64,000 bases of DNA from Patagioenas fasciata (taxonomy: Eukaryota; Chordata; Aves; Columbiformes; Columbidae), in assembly GCF_037038585.1 (NCBI RefSeq), contig NC_092521.1, positions 56,829,898 through 56,893,897 of the forward strand. The letters are read 5' to 3'. Position numbers and translations under genes: made by a program. A model generated the notes under the pieces. It had not been told where the DNA came from and searched no databases. It saw only the letters and a list, made by a program, of their open reading frames with translations. Shown piece after piece: positions 36,651 to 49,200 of this stretch. The stretch's first letter is position 1. Each line of letters begins with the position of its first letter.

Positions 36651-38719
36651 TTAGTATGCTTTTTCTTGTACTAGCTGTGCCTTTTTTTTTTTTTTATTAA
36701 CAGGCTTCTGATGAAGGAGCTGGTTTTGATTTTAGGTGTCCATTCTGATAGCCTGCCTTTTGTGAAGTCATGTGCCATTCTGGATGCTCTGTTGTGTATT
36801 ACACTTTTCTGCCACAGGGTCTGCTCTAAGTTTTCACATGGATGTGTTGAAGGTCTGCAGAGACTATCCATAAACTGGAGTTGGATTTCAAATGGTAACT
36901 CTTTCCCAGTGATTGAATGATTCACACGGGACATTTGGATGAAATAGTACTGACTGAAAAGCCTTTTTTGATATGTTGGCACAGGGATATTGCTGTGGAT
37001 CAGCATGCTGGCATTGACTGGGCTTTGGCTGGAGAGAGACAGGCAGGAGAATAAAAGTGAGCAATTACTACATGGTGGTGTTAGGGTTTAGCCTTACTGT
37101 ACAGGGTGCAATTGCTGAATTTGTTTGGTAGATCTTGGCAGGGTGGAAGGACAAAGGTGGGATCTGTGCAGCAGAAACCCAAAGTGTAATACTGTATTTG
37201 TATGCTGCAACGTGGGCTTATATGCTACTTCATGGACTAGACCAGTAGAATAAGGTAATGGAGAGGGCAGCCTGCATTCTTCCAAACGGATACGAAGTCC
37301 CTGTGAGTTTTACTTATATTCTGAAAACTTTATTTACTCATATGCCATACTTTTACTCAGATATGCCACATTTGTTTGTTATCTCTGAGGAATCTAGTTT
37401 TAAGAAAAAGCCATGAGAGGTAACAGTGGTGTCACAGATTGCTTGCTGACTGTGTGTGGAGGTAGGCTGCTGCTATTTTTTAACCAGCAGGAACAGAACT
37501 GGGCGGTGGGGGGGGAAGGTTTAGTAAAAGCAGGTACTTAGACCTTTTTACCAAAATGTTAACTTTTTTGGAACCATGCCCTATTTTGCATGTTACACAA
37601 TGGAAATGTTACATGATTAAAAAATAAGGTTTAAATGGGGGTATGAAGTAGCAATATTTTTCTGTGGAAAAATGAGTCATTAAATAAAAAACACAACCCA
37701 ATCTATTGCACTGGGATTCATTCTGAAAACAGAAGAATGTACTTTTGAAGGTTTAAGCCACTTGCAGAATTTGTCTTAGGCCACTCCCTTTAATCCAGCA
37801 ATTGATCTTCTTACTGCATTTCTTTTTGTACTGAGGAAAAAATTAGGGTTCCTTCCTAAGCAGCCATCAAGAAAAGGAAGGTGACAGTATCTAGATATGC
37901 TGCTGTTTCCCTGTGCTAAGTTTGTAATGCGAGACCCTATAGTATCTGTCACGTGTGTCTCAGTTACTGCAGTTTAGCAAAAAGTAGTGTACAATATACT
38001 TAAAGATAATTCTTTACATACAACTGTCCTTGATAAATCAAATGTAAGGGAAAGATTCCTGCTTGCAATTATTTTTTGTCTTTAAATTTGCTTCTGTTAT
38101 TCTTTCGGAGCCCAAAATAACCAGTTATGGTAACAATGAAGTAAATTTCAACTTTTTGTAGCTTTTGATGCATTTGTTTATAGTAATGGTCATGTTATTT
38201 TCCTCTGTGCTGAGCATGTAGTAGTAGTATTAGATATCCTAATTCTAGTCATGCTTCTTACTAATGGAAACACGCTGTTACATTTTCACAGCAAGTAAGT
38301 CATATTTCCAATGGACTGGCCAAGTAGGTTGACTTCAACAAATGAACTCATGCTGGTTTTGTGGCCAATGCTTGCCTTGCCCCCCTGCCCGCCACTTTGC
38401 TTTGATGGCTACACACGACCTTTCATTCCATATCCTTGACTGTCCATCTCTACCTCCTCACACTCTGCTTCCCTCTTTATTCATCTCTCTCGCTTCCGTG
38501 ACTCGAGATTATGCAGGATCTGGGTCCTTGAACATAAGCAGCAGAACCTTAGGGAGGGAGGGAGATTACAGAAGGGTTTAGGAAGGGATGATTACAGGAG
38601 CTACTGTCAGTATTTTAAATCTACCACTTGGTAAGGCTGCTGTCAGGAATATAAACAACACCTGTCTCATAAATATAAAATGTCACACCAGTAAATCCGA
38701 CGAAAGCTTTTTCCTTTTC
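36651..38719. other. SEH1L-CEP192 intergenic, no gene recognised
   Basis: About 2 kb spacer, AT-rich, with a T run at 36682-36697 and a G run near 37510. Open frames are short and lack recognisable features. Confidence 0.6.
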
Positions 38720-39780
38720 AGGCCGTTATGCCTTGTCCCGGGGCAGCAGGGCCAGACCGGCCGGCCAGACGTCACATCTTGGGGGAGGTCGCCGCTCTCC
38801 CCTGACAGACCCCGAGCTACTCACCGGTACCGAGGTTCAAACCTCACCGGTCCGTAAGCAAATACCTCAAATAACTGGCTTCATCGCCCCCTCCCGAGAA
38901 GCTGCCCAGTCGGCCCGTGTGACCAACGATCCAGCCCCACTCCCCCGGCGGCCACCTAACGGACAGTGGGGAAAGGTCCGGAGGGGCGGGGCTGGGCGGT
39001 GCCGCGTGCCCCTCGCCCAATTAGCATCCTTCTCTCTCTGTCTCCCCCTTCAAACTTTTTCCCCTTTGCCCGTTCCCCGTCGGCCAATCACCGGTTCCGG
39101 CTGGGGCTCGCCCATTGGCTGGGTGCGGGCGGCGGAGCGAAGCGCGCGCGCGGGCCAGGGAAAGTTGGGGCGGGCGGGGGGGAGAGGGGTCTAAGCGGCG
39201 GCGCTGCGCACGCGCCACCCGCCAAGGGGTTGTTCTGGCGTGCGCGGGGGAGCTCTTGGTGCCGTCGCTCGCCAGGTGAGTGGGCGGGGCCCGCCCGCCC
39301 TCTGGGGGGCGCTGCGCAGCCGAGTGGCCTGGGCGGGACGTGGCAAGGCAAGGCCGAGGGGGCGGCAGTTTGAAGTTTTGGCGGTTGGGCCGCGGTTCCT
39401 CCCGTTCCCCTCAGGCGAGTAGCGGCGGGACGGGGCGGGGGGGTCGCGCCGCTCGGTCTTGGCCGCGGCAGCCCCCTGGGGGGAGGGTGGGCCTATTTCC
39501 TCCTGGTTTGGGGGGAAGGGGTCGTTGGCTTCGAGCCGTTCCCCGTCCTGAGTGTCGGCGGCTGCCTCCCCCGGCGGGGCCATCGTGCCGCTCCCGAGCC
39601 GCGACGGGTGAGGGGCGGAGGGGTGGTGCTTGCACCAAGCACTGAGGGGAGGAGGGCTTGGGCCTTCCGCGAGGAGGTCGGTAGCGTTCGGCGCTCTGCT
39701 GGCGGGTGGCGGTCCGAGGTGGTCGCGTCTCGGAGTCCGCAGCTCCCCAGGTGTTCAGCGCTGTGGAAATGGAGGGAGGC
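38720..39780. promoter_or_regulatory. CEP192: CpG island and promoter of CEP192
   Basis: CpG-dense promoter region. Visible motifs: GC box GGGGCGGGGC at 38983-38992, CCAAT at 39084-39088, reversed CCAAT (ATTGG) at 39114-39118, a reversed CHR-like TTCAAA at 39049-39054 and an NRF1-like TGCGCACGCGCC at 39205-39216. Further TTTGAA (39369-39374) and TTTTGGCGG (39376-39384) fall in intron 1. Two NF-Y sites about 30 bp apart are typical of cell-cycle genes. There is no TATA box. Confidence 0.8.
39180..39275 (+). other. CEP192: CEP192 non-coding exon 1 (5' UTR)
   Basis: A consensus donor CAG then GTGAGT lies at 39275/39276, in the CpG island and ahead of the acceptor at 40068. I take it as the end of the first, untranslated exon. 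The 5' limit is a guess; the start of transcription is probably between 39150 and 39240. Confidence 0.55.
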
Positions 39781-40068
39781 TGGCGGGGTGCAAGCGGCTT
39801 TGCTGGCTAAATATAGGCTGGCACGGGCTGCAGTGCCGGTGCTCTTCACTTGCAGCGAGTGCTCCTCCTTTTAGGAAGTCTTAAGAATGTTATAAAACTC
39901 CGTGGCCCCCAAAAGGCTTGAGGAGAGAGAACTAGAAGTCATTTTTATGCGTGTTTGTATATAAGGTGGTGTGACTGCCAAAGAACATTGATTAGTGATC
40001 TGCGAGTAATGTATTTTTGACAGCATTACTGTGGCTTGTATAACTGTATAACTTGTTCCTGCTTTCAG

Positions 40069-40299
40069 ATGCTGCTGGACCAGGGCTGATCGTGTTGCCG
40101 AGCAGAGTGCTATTTTAAGCAGCTTGTGCAGGATGATGGAACAGTTCAGAAATATTGCTGATGAAACATTACCAAGCTTCTTGGGCTATTCACTGAATAG
40201 CACTGCAAGCGTTATTGAAAATGTTACTATCTCCTCAAACCCTGGCTTACCTGTTGCAGCTTCAACTGTTGCCAGGAGTAGAACAGGTTGGGACAACAG
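40069..40299 (+). CDS. CEP192: CEP192 exon 2, with start codon at 40133 or 40136
   Basis: Acceptor GCTTTCAG ends at 40068. Two adjacent ATGs lie at 40133 and 40136; the second has A at -3 and G at +4 and aligns with the human start (MEQFRNIADETLPSFLG against MEDFRGIAEESFPSFLT). From it, Ser43-Thr44 match the human S43-T44 pair reported as a PLK1 docking site. Coding ends in phase 2 at 40299, donor GTGAGA. 40069-40132 is 5' UTR with a six-codon uORF (40069-40089). Confidence 0.93.
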
Positions 40300-43200
40300 G
40301 TGAGATTATCAGTTAATAGCAATTAATGTTTAAAAATCAGTTGAGTGATTTGAAACACTTAACTTTGGAGAGAAAAAAATTATTTTGACAGATTATTTGG
40401 TACATGATAAAACTGTTTACTAATCAGTAACATGATAATCAGCAAACTTAGGAGTCATTGTGTTAGTGGTGAAGAATCTGCATTACATTCATAACTCATA
40501 AGGCACTTTTACTAAAATTACCCTTTAAAATAATAGCTTAGTTTTTATACTGATAATCATCAAGTTCTTTTCAATCTGACTCTTCAGCTTAGCATACTCA
40601 AGTTTGAAGTGGTATAGAGAATAATTTATTTTTTACATGTGTGCTCTCTTCATTCCAGTAACTTTTCATGTAACTTCTCTGAATCTGGCACATTTTAGAA
40701 AGGGTAGCGTAAGAACTAGTGTTATGGATACCAATTAAAATTTAACACAATTTATAATGATTTGTTCAGCAAGGAGTAGAGCAAAGAGTAATTATTAGAA
40801 GCCTTTGGTCACTGCTGTCCTGTAACTTAACATGAAGATCAAACTTCTGTACCCTGGTCCAGAAGTGAGTGTTCTAGAGGGGACAGCACTAGCCACTAAA
40901 AATGATAATGTGGTATTTCTCTAAAGAACTTAGTCCAGAAGACTGGAGAGGATCATTCTGGGTACATACATGTACCTGTAAATACAGATTGGCTAGAAAA
41001 TGCTAAAATATTCAAATAATTGAACTTACAGGAGATGAGTGGTCATCAATATGATTTTATTTTTTTCCAGTCCTGTGGAGAACAGGAGAGGTGTATATTA
41101 GAATGACTGTTGCGTTTTTTTTTTCCTCCTCTCCTTTACAGGCTTTCTGATGTGCTTGCATCCTATTTAGAAGAGCAACATTCACCTCCACTGGGAACTT
41201 CTCACAGTAGTCATTCAGATCCTGAGCCTATGGGGAAATTTACCCTCAGCTTTTGTGATGACATGTGAGTGAGATCTAATTAAAAAGTTAAAATCTAATT
41301 CTGTCCTAAAATGCGTGTACCAACATGTAGATTGATATGTACTGTCAGCTAACTCTGAAATACTTCAGAATTGAATTGCCTGCCTTTCGATGGCAGTAAC
41401 TGGAGAGCTCAGCTCTGCGTTAACCCGTTTGCTTACAGTGTTTGGCAGCCAAGGCAGCTTTTGCTACTGAAACAGCTCGTCCATGTTTTCTGAGGAGGGA
41501 CAGTGGCAGCTTTGTGGAAGCATCCAGTAAAATGCTACCGCTTAGGCTGCACAGCCCTACATGAACAGCGTTCTGCTGTTTAATTGACTAATTTGGCTTC
41601 ATGTACATGACGGGAAAAAGCCTTTAGAAGTGTGGGGTTTTTTTAACTGTGGTGTTTTGTTTTGTTGTCACACTAATTAAATATTTCCTAAGCTTGATTA
41701 ATTAATTTACTTATTTGAATCCAGCTTGTATTTACTTAGTTTACATTGCATAATCTAGAATTAAGCTGATGTTTCTGGTTCATGTCATGTATTTGAATAG
41801 TAGTTTGCACTGATTTAAATCTGTTCCAAGTAAGTATCCTGTAGTTTGCATACAGAAAGGAACATCAATTTCTGTTAAATTTAGCTTCCTTGTAGCCTCA
41901 TTGATTGCTGTTCCGTAAGAAATAACTAGTGTTAATGAAATAATTTAGAGAGCATTACTAAGTGTTGGAAGTGTTAGTGGCTATTGGATACATTTTTCTG
42001 ATTGAGATCAAATTTGTTCCTACTGTTGCGATAGAAACCACAATGTGCCTTTTTCTCACTGATAAAAATGCACAATAGGAAGTATGTCCCTATAAAGATA
42101 AAGGATATAAGATTTAAGAGAGTCAGCTTCTTTCTTGTATTCAAATAAAAAAAAAAAAGCATGAAATAATTGCATTTTAAACTTTTAGATATATAAATAA
42201 AACTGACATTTGAAATATTAAAGCAAAAGTATGGTCCAGTTCCCTCAATGTGGAAATTTTAACACCTTACGTTATTAGCATATCTGCCTATGTGGAAATT
42301 CTATGAAATCAGAAACGAAAAATAACTTTCCCACAGAATTATAAAAGCTGTTATTTAATGGAGCTGTATGGGATTTCAGTGATTTGTGTTGTTTATGATA
42401 TAGTCCCTAATTTAATGTTACAAAAGGCATGCTGATATTGTGGACTTAGGAAAGTCTTGTCTAGTGTTTTAACTTGCTCTCAAATGGATCATGGAACTCG
42501 CCTGGAATAGACCCTTTTCCCCTTATACTTTTCCCTCTTTTTTGCAGAAATGAAAGAGAAAAGAGCAAACTGAAAAATGTAAAGAAGCATGTGTTAAGTT
42601 AAATTTCACTATTAGTTCATACTTTGGATTGTGAAACTGAAACCCTTGTAATATTGAGATCTATTTTTTTACAAGTAACAGATCTGTAGAACCTATATTA
42701 ATGGGAACAGCTGACTTCCTAGAAATGAAGGCATTAAAATTGGAAAATTTCTCACATCTTCATATAGAGAGGTGTTGTATACTAATGTTTATATATCTCA
42801 CTGAGTTATTTTTCATTGAAATAATTTTCTTTCCAGGAAAGTTGCTACACAAGTGAAAGAACCTCAGTCAACTATTAGTTTGAAAGAATCCAACTCAATA
42901 AACAGACAGCAAGATCAGAATGTCATTGAGCATTCAAATCATAATAAAGATACCTTGCTTGAGGTATTGCCACTCGAACAATCGGAAGGTATTAACATTT
43001 GAGAAAAAAATGTTTACTTGGTGTAATTAGCTTTTTATGCTATATGTGTCTTCTCTTGACCCTTTCACTCTTTTATGGCATAGTGTAAATGGGTTTTGAA
43101 AAAGAATCTCTTAGATTTGAACAAACTGAAAACAGAGAAAGCTTGTGGCTGACATTGTTGTTCTTAGATTTCTTCTCAAAGTACAAAACTAGACAGAAGC

Positions 43201-46200
43201 TGATGAGAATGTTTGCTATAAAATACCATAGTTAGAATGGTAGTAGGAATCTGAATTAATTTCAGGAACTTTGCTTGTGCAAAAAGTGTATGTAAGTTGT
43301 TTTCTACCCCTTCTCTTTCAGTAAATGTAAGTCTATGAGATTATATTTTGATGAATGTCTCTTTTCTTGCTGTATTCCAGCCTGTAATAAGTGATTTTTA
43401 ACTGCAGTTATAGAAGCCGGAAACCTACTTTTGTTGTGAGATGATGCATGAAAAAGTAGTTCGGAATTCTTGCTGTGAAAACTATGTATGAGTGGAGTAG
43501 TGTCTTATTTTAAAAAGGTGGCTATTGACATTAAACTTGTTTGGGTTTTTTGCTGCTGCTCGTCCTGTGATAAAATTCTATATTCTCCTTAAAACTCAGC
43601 AAATATACTTAGTAAATATATACTTCTAATCACTACCCTTTTGTAAGCTCTGTCGGAATATTTGCATAGGTTTTCATAAGGAAAGTGTTAATAGTTTAAT
43701 AGAGAACATACTCAATGAGAAAGTACTATGGTTTGTAATATAAATGGGTCCTTATAAAACACACTCCTAACAGTGAAGTGTTGACATCAGTCACTTATTC
43801 TGGTAGACCTGAGGAAGTGGCAGTAACATAGCAACAAAAATCAAGATGCTTTGGAAAACTGAGGCTGACTTGATAGTGCCTGATCATATTTAGTTAATTG
43901 GTTTTAACATTTTATTTATTCGAGGTTTAGGATTCTGTTCCAGAAATTGCCTTTTATTTCCATCTGTTATTTAAAAATTAGGAACCTTTTTTGCTATAAT
44001 CTGTATGTTCATGTGTAAAATGTTCTCTGTCTTGTGGGACTTGCAATTGGATTATGGGTGGATGTAACAGCAACAAATGGAAGTTGCTTACAAGTGATCA
44101 AAAAAAAAAAAAAAAAAATTGGCCCAATAGATGAAATGCAACAGTGGAACAGAACACTTGTTCCTACCTCTGCTCGTGCAACCTGTGACTCCTTTTTTGT
44201 GCTGCCTTACAGCAGCCTTTAAGGCAGTAATTGTCTTGTATAATTTTTACTGTTCTAGCCCTGATGAATCCCTGCCTTTTTAAGTACTCCCAGATATTTT
44301 GATCATTGTTATCACAATACCAAAGTTTACATGTTCTTATAAAGTATGTGTTTCAGGATTATGTTTATGGTGTATGCCAAGACCTTCAAGAATTCAGTCT
44401 GCTCTCTTATAGAATAGTTAGCATTTAGTAGTATAACAAGAACATAGTATAATACTGATTACGCTACTTTCTTTTATTCCAGATTTATCAACTGGCATAT
44501 GTCTTCTTCCAGACAGTAAGAATAACAAGGTGAAACCTTTTGTGTGTATAGTGAAATTAAAAGTTTTCTAATAATAATCTTGTGCTAGACTTAATTTTGT
44601 GAGAGGAAGAGGGAGGTGATTGAACTGTGTTTGTCTTATGTCATGTATCCCTTAAATTTGTAACAGTGCCAGCATGCTGACTGTGTTATGCCTCACTTTG
44701 CCTCCTTTTTGCAGATCATTTAGCATAATTAGTACCATGGGAGCATGATTCCACCTGATCTTTCTCGATTGTGACAGTTGTTGTTTACTCTTTCCCTCCG
44801 CTGTCTTGTAGTTCTTTATCCATATAAGGACCTTACATTTTATTCTAATTGTAGTCTAGCTTAGTGAAAAGCCTTTTGAGGAACTTATTGGAATGCTTTT
44901 GGAAATGGAAGTAGACGATATCCACCTGATTTGGCTTGCCTCTGTACTTGTTCATTCCTTTGAGGAATATTAGTGAAGATGTCTTCTTCCTGCTGCCTCT
45001 GTATTTTTTTTTTAATTTGTGTCTGTCCCAGACCTAGCACGTAGCTGCAGGTATTGACAGGCAGAGCTGTACTTCAACTGTTTTTATCTACTGTGTTAGA
45101 GAAGCTGACAGTTATGGGCACAGAGGTACAAGGCTGACAGGAATGGGAGGTCTTGTGTCCCTTACAGAAAAGATGCCTCAGGTTGTGTCCAGGCGCTGTC
45201 TGGTATGTGCTCCTTAAGTGTGTCAGCTGGTATTGACTAAATTGATTTAGTTTTCTTCTATTTTATTTTTCTGGGGGCCACAGTGGCCAGTGGGTTGCAG
45301 TTGAATGCTCACAGGCTATCATTTGAAAACTATAATTCAAATTCCTTTCTAATTCTTTACTTTCTGAACTTCAACCTTTTTGCTGTCAAAGATGGTCTAT
45401 TTATCACAAAGAATGTGAGACTAAATCCAAACCAGACATTATATTGTGCTGTTTTTAAAAATCAATCAGGTATATAAACAATACAGTATTTACAGTTAGC
45501 TAGATTCAGCTGAAATGCTACTTTATAAGTAATTTAGTGTGCTCATTTGAAGAAACTGTCAAAAGAGGTTTGATCTGAGTATATGATTTCTGAAGAAGCA
45601 CTGTTGAAGCAGCACAGGAAACTATTGAGAACTTTCTTTGTGTTTAGAAATTGGGATTGAAACTTAACGAAGGGGGGCAATTTTTTTCAAGTGTAAACTC
45701 TTAAATGCAGTTGTTTGGTGTTTTGTTTTTGAGGTCTTCTAAGTCTGGTGTCCCTCAGATGCTTTTTCTGTCTTTCCCCTTTATGATCCCTCTATTTTAT
45801 GTGTGTATGCATTCTGGAAGCTAGCAGGCAAAGTCCATTGAAAGTAGAATGTTTGCTGGGATAAGTATGAAAAAAAAGGGAGGGGGAAGTTTTGGAATAT
45901 CATTAACCTCATTAACTTTTTTTTCTTTTTTTTAAATTAACTGAATTCATACAACAACTAGTAACTCCTAGAAACATTTCTGTCTGGGTACTTTTTGCAG
46001 GTTGGTCCATCTGAACCTTCTGAAAAGCTGATGGAAGGTGAAATCTCAAGTGATCATCTTAGCAATAGCCTTTCAAGTTTTTTGGAAAATGAGAAACTCT
46101 CATCTCTCACAAACTCAGAAGAAGATTCCACTGGTAAGTGTGCTTATAATTCTGGGTGGTTGAGTCTAGAATTATTACTCAATATTATTGTTGCAGGCTC

Positions 46201-49200
46201 AAGAAGAAAGGTATTGTTTTACTGTAGTATTTAATAGAGGATTATGCTTGATCAAAAACTAGTATTAGGAATATTAAAACTGTTCATTGGGAAACTGTCT
46301 GTTTTAAAATTGTAATAGGAATTGGTGGCTATGGAATTTGTCAGAGAAGATCACAACTGGAAGTTGAATCTAAAAAATACAGGTGGAAATGTGGGCATTT
46401 GTTTAATGAAGTGGTAACCCTAGCTAGAATTTCAGTTTAGATTAATGGAGATAAACTCCTATGCTGAAGAGCATTTACATGCAGTTAGAATTTTGAGTTT
46501 CAGTTCATATCTCTTTAGATGCCACGCATTCAGGGTGGTACCCAAGTTGGAAGTCTACAGGGTGTTTCAAAGAGATGGGCCCACTTTCAAAGCAGTCTGT
46601 ATTTCAAATTTGGTCCATCTTTTTGAAACACCCTGTAGTTTACCCGCATGGATAAAATTGAGAGCTTGAGTTCTGTGTAACTAAACAAGTTTTGGAATAT
46701 TTTCTTCTCTTTCAATAGATGATGATATTGATGATGAAGTGTTCTTTGATAACCAACTAGAAGCCTATTTTGAGCAGCTGATACAACCAGAAATGGCAAG
46801 AAAAGGCACCAACATACAGAAACTCTCAGAATACTGTACAGCACTGAAGATTTCTGAAAATGGCATACCTCAAGTAGGTTTAAAGTCAAGTTCAAAGCTC
46901 AGCATGCCAAATGGTCCTAAAAATTGTTAGTGTCATGGAGGATTGTCTGCCAGGGTGAACTAGGTTTTATTTCTTTCCTGACAAATCCAAATACTGTCCA
47001 ACAGGTAGCCTGTACAGCACAGGATTCTTTTTAAATTTAAAGATAGCAAATACAGCTCTAAACTAGAAACAAAGCTGTTTGGATGAGCTTCTGATTTTTT
47101 TTGTTCCCTCTGCAGGGCTTTCCTTGGGGAAAGAAAAATAAAACAAAAAAAGGAAAGAAGCTGTGTAGCTATTTTTGTATTTTTTTTTCCTCCTCCTTGT
47201 AGCACAGACCTGGCAGCTGATTCATCTGCTTGTTACAGAAAGTCTTGCTGCATATGAGATAAGGTGGAATTAGGGAAGCAGCTGGCTGTCCCAAATGGCA
47301 TTGATCTGCAGCAAAGCTGAAGGGTTTGCTGTTATGGTGTCTCTTTTATTCAATATAGCATCAGTAGTATTTCCTGAAGATGGACTTTACAAAAGTAAAA
47401 ATTAATTTTAGAGTTGTGGATTGTTTATGGTGGTCTGAACTTAATGTACCTCTGAGGCATTCTCTTGAACGGTTTAAGGTATGAATGTTTCTTATACATA
47501 TTGTTTCCCTTCTCAGCTTCCTGGTGGTGGTTTATAGTGTCAGAGATGGTAAAATGTTTGGAGGTAAATCCTTTGGATCCTCTCAAGTCCACTAAGGGAA
47601 ATTATATAATTGATAACTAAGTGGGAGCCTCTACTGATAATGGTTACTGATATGAATACATTGTCTTGTGATGGCATAATTTTAATTTTGATTACCAGCT
47701 TCTGAGTGCAAATATTTTCTTGACAAATGATAAATGTCTTTTAAAAAGCTAATACCCATAAAATGCTTACTTTACACTGTCCCGTGCAGCTCCAGCAAGC
47801 TGGTCAGCTGAACTGAAGCCAAGGCCATCTTTTCATCTCACTTGTGACTTGCTTGTAATGTCTTATTTTCTTATGGTCTTATTTTCTGTGTCGGAATTGC
47901 TTCATTTTAATCTGATGATTCTGTGACAAAGCTACTATTAGTAGTTGTTGCTCTTCTTAATTAGAGTTAGTTTTAACTGTAGCTCATTCTGGTTTATTTT
48001 TTGTTTCCATAACTGGAGAAGTAACATGCTGGCAGTTCTTTTATATCATACAACTAGTTTATAAAATCTTTTTGATCACTGGTTTATTGTCTTGGATAGG
48101 AATGTCCAAGGTTTTAGTAAGTGTATATAGCATTACGGAGACTCTTTTTTCCAGCAGAGTAAGTCTCTTAAATAACTGCTCAGTGTGTGAAAGGTAAGTG
48201 TAGAGCAGCAAGCTGCTGGCTTGTGGTTTGCCTTTGAGCAGCAGTTAGCTCCATTACAAACAGATTGTGGGGAATTAAGTGCCTTTCCATTTTCTTGGCT
48301 TTGAAGCAATGGATGCAATTCTGACCAGAATGGGAAAGTGTGATTGATTTAAAAAGTTAAATGAACTGTTGCTTCTGAAATTTCAGAAACTTCCCAACTG
48401 ACATCAGGGTTTCCAAGCTGTGGGAAGTGATATTTTAACCCTGTAAAAGTAGTCTGCATAGGCTGTCAGTTGCTGATGTATGGCTGTATGTGAAGAAAGG
48501 GATAGGTGATTGTTTGAAGAGTGAGAATCACACAGTTTTGCTCTCTGACCTCAGGTCTTCTCTGTTTGTGTAAGACATTTCTGCTTCACTGCCATCGTAG
48601 ATAGGCAATGGGATAGATAGAACTGGTTCCGAATTGGATTTGGAGTCCTCATCCAGCAGTGGATCATCCAGAAGGGGAAGAGAAGTAGCACAGTTCCCTT
48701 GTTAAAGGGAATGAAAGGATGTAGTAGGAATAAGAAAAGATCCTGCATCTTCTTTCTTTGTGTGCCCTTGGAGGCAGATGCGTAGGTTGGCATAGCCAGT
48801 AGCTATTGTCCTTGGTGGTGGTGCTGTTACAGCAGCTAGAGATGCCCCTGGCAGTGGCACCGGGGTGAACAAAGTATGATAATTTCTTTACTAGAGAATC
48901 TCTTAACACTGTGAAAACAACTGTAGTGTTACTTTTTTTTTTTTTTTTCTTTGATATACCTGTTTGAGTGTAACTGAAATCTTATTTATTTCAAAAGGAG
49001 AACTTTCAGGTTCCCAGCACTTACCAGGCTGTGACAGGAGCAGACTCTGGAAATGCTACTGATGAAGGTTCACAAAATCAAGGAATAACTGGATGTCCTG
49101 TGCAAAGAGAAATGCTGCCCAGAGCAGCACGGCAACAGGTATGAAATTGTAATTTAAATTTTTGTTTATCATATAGAGTAAGACTGCAGTAGAAGATGGC

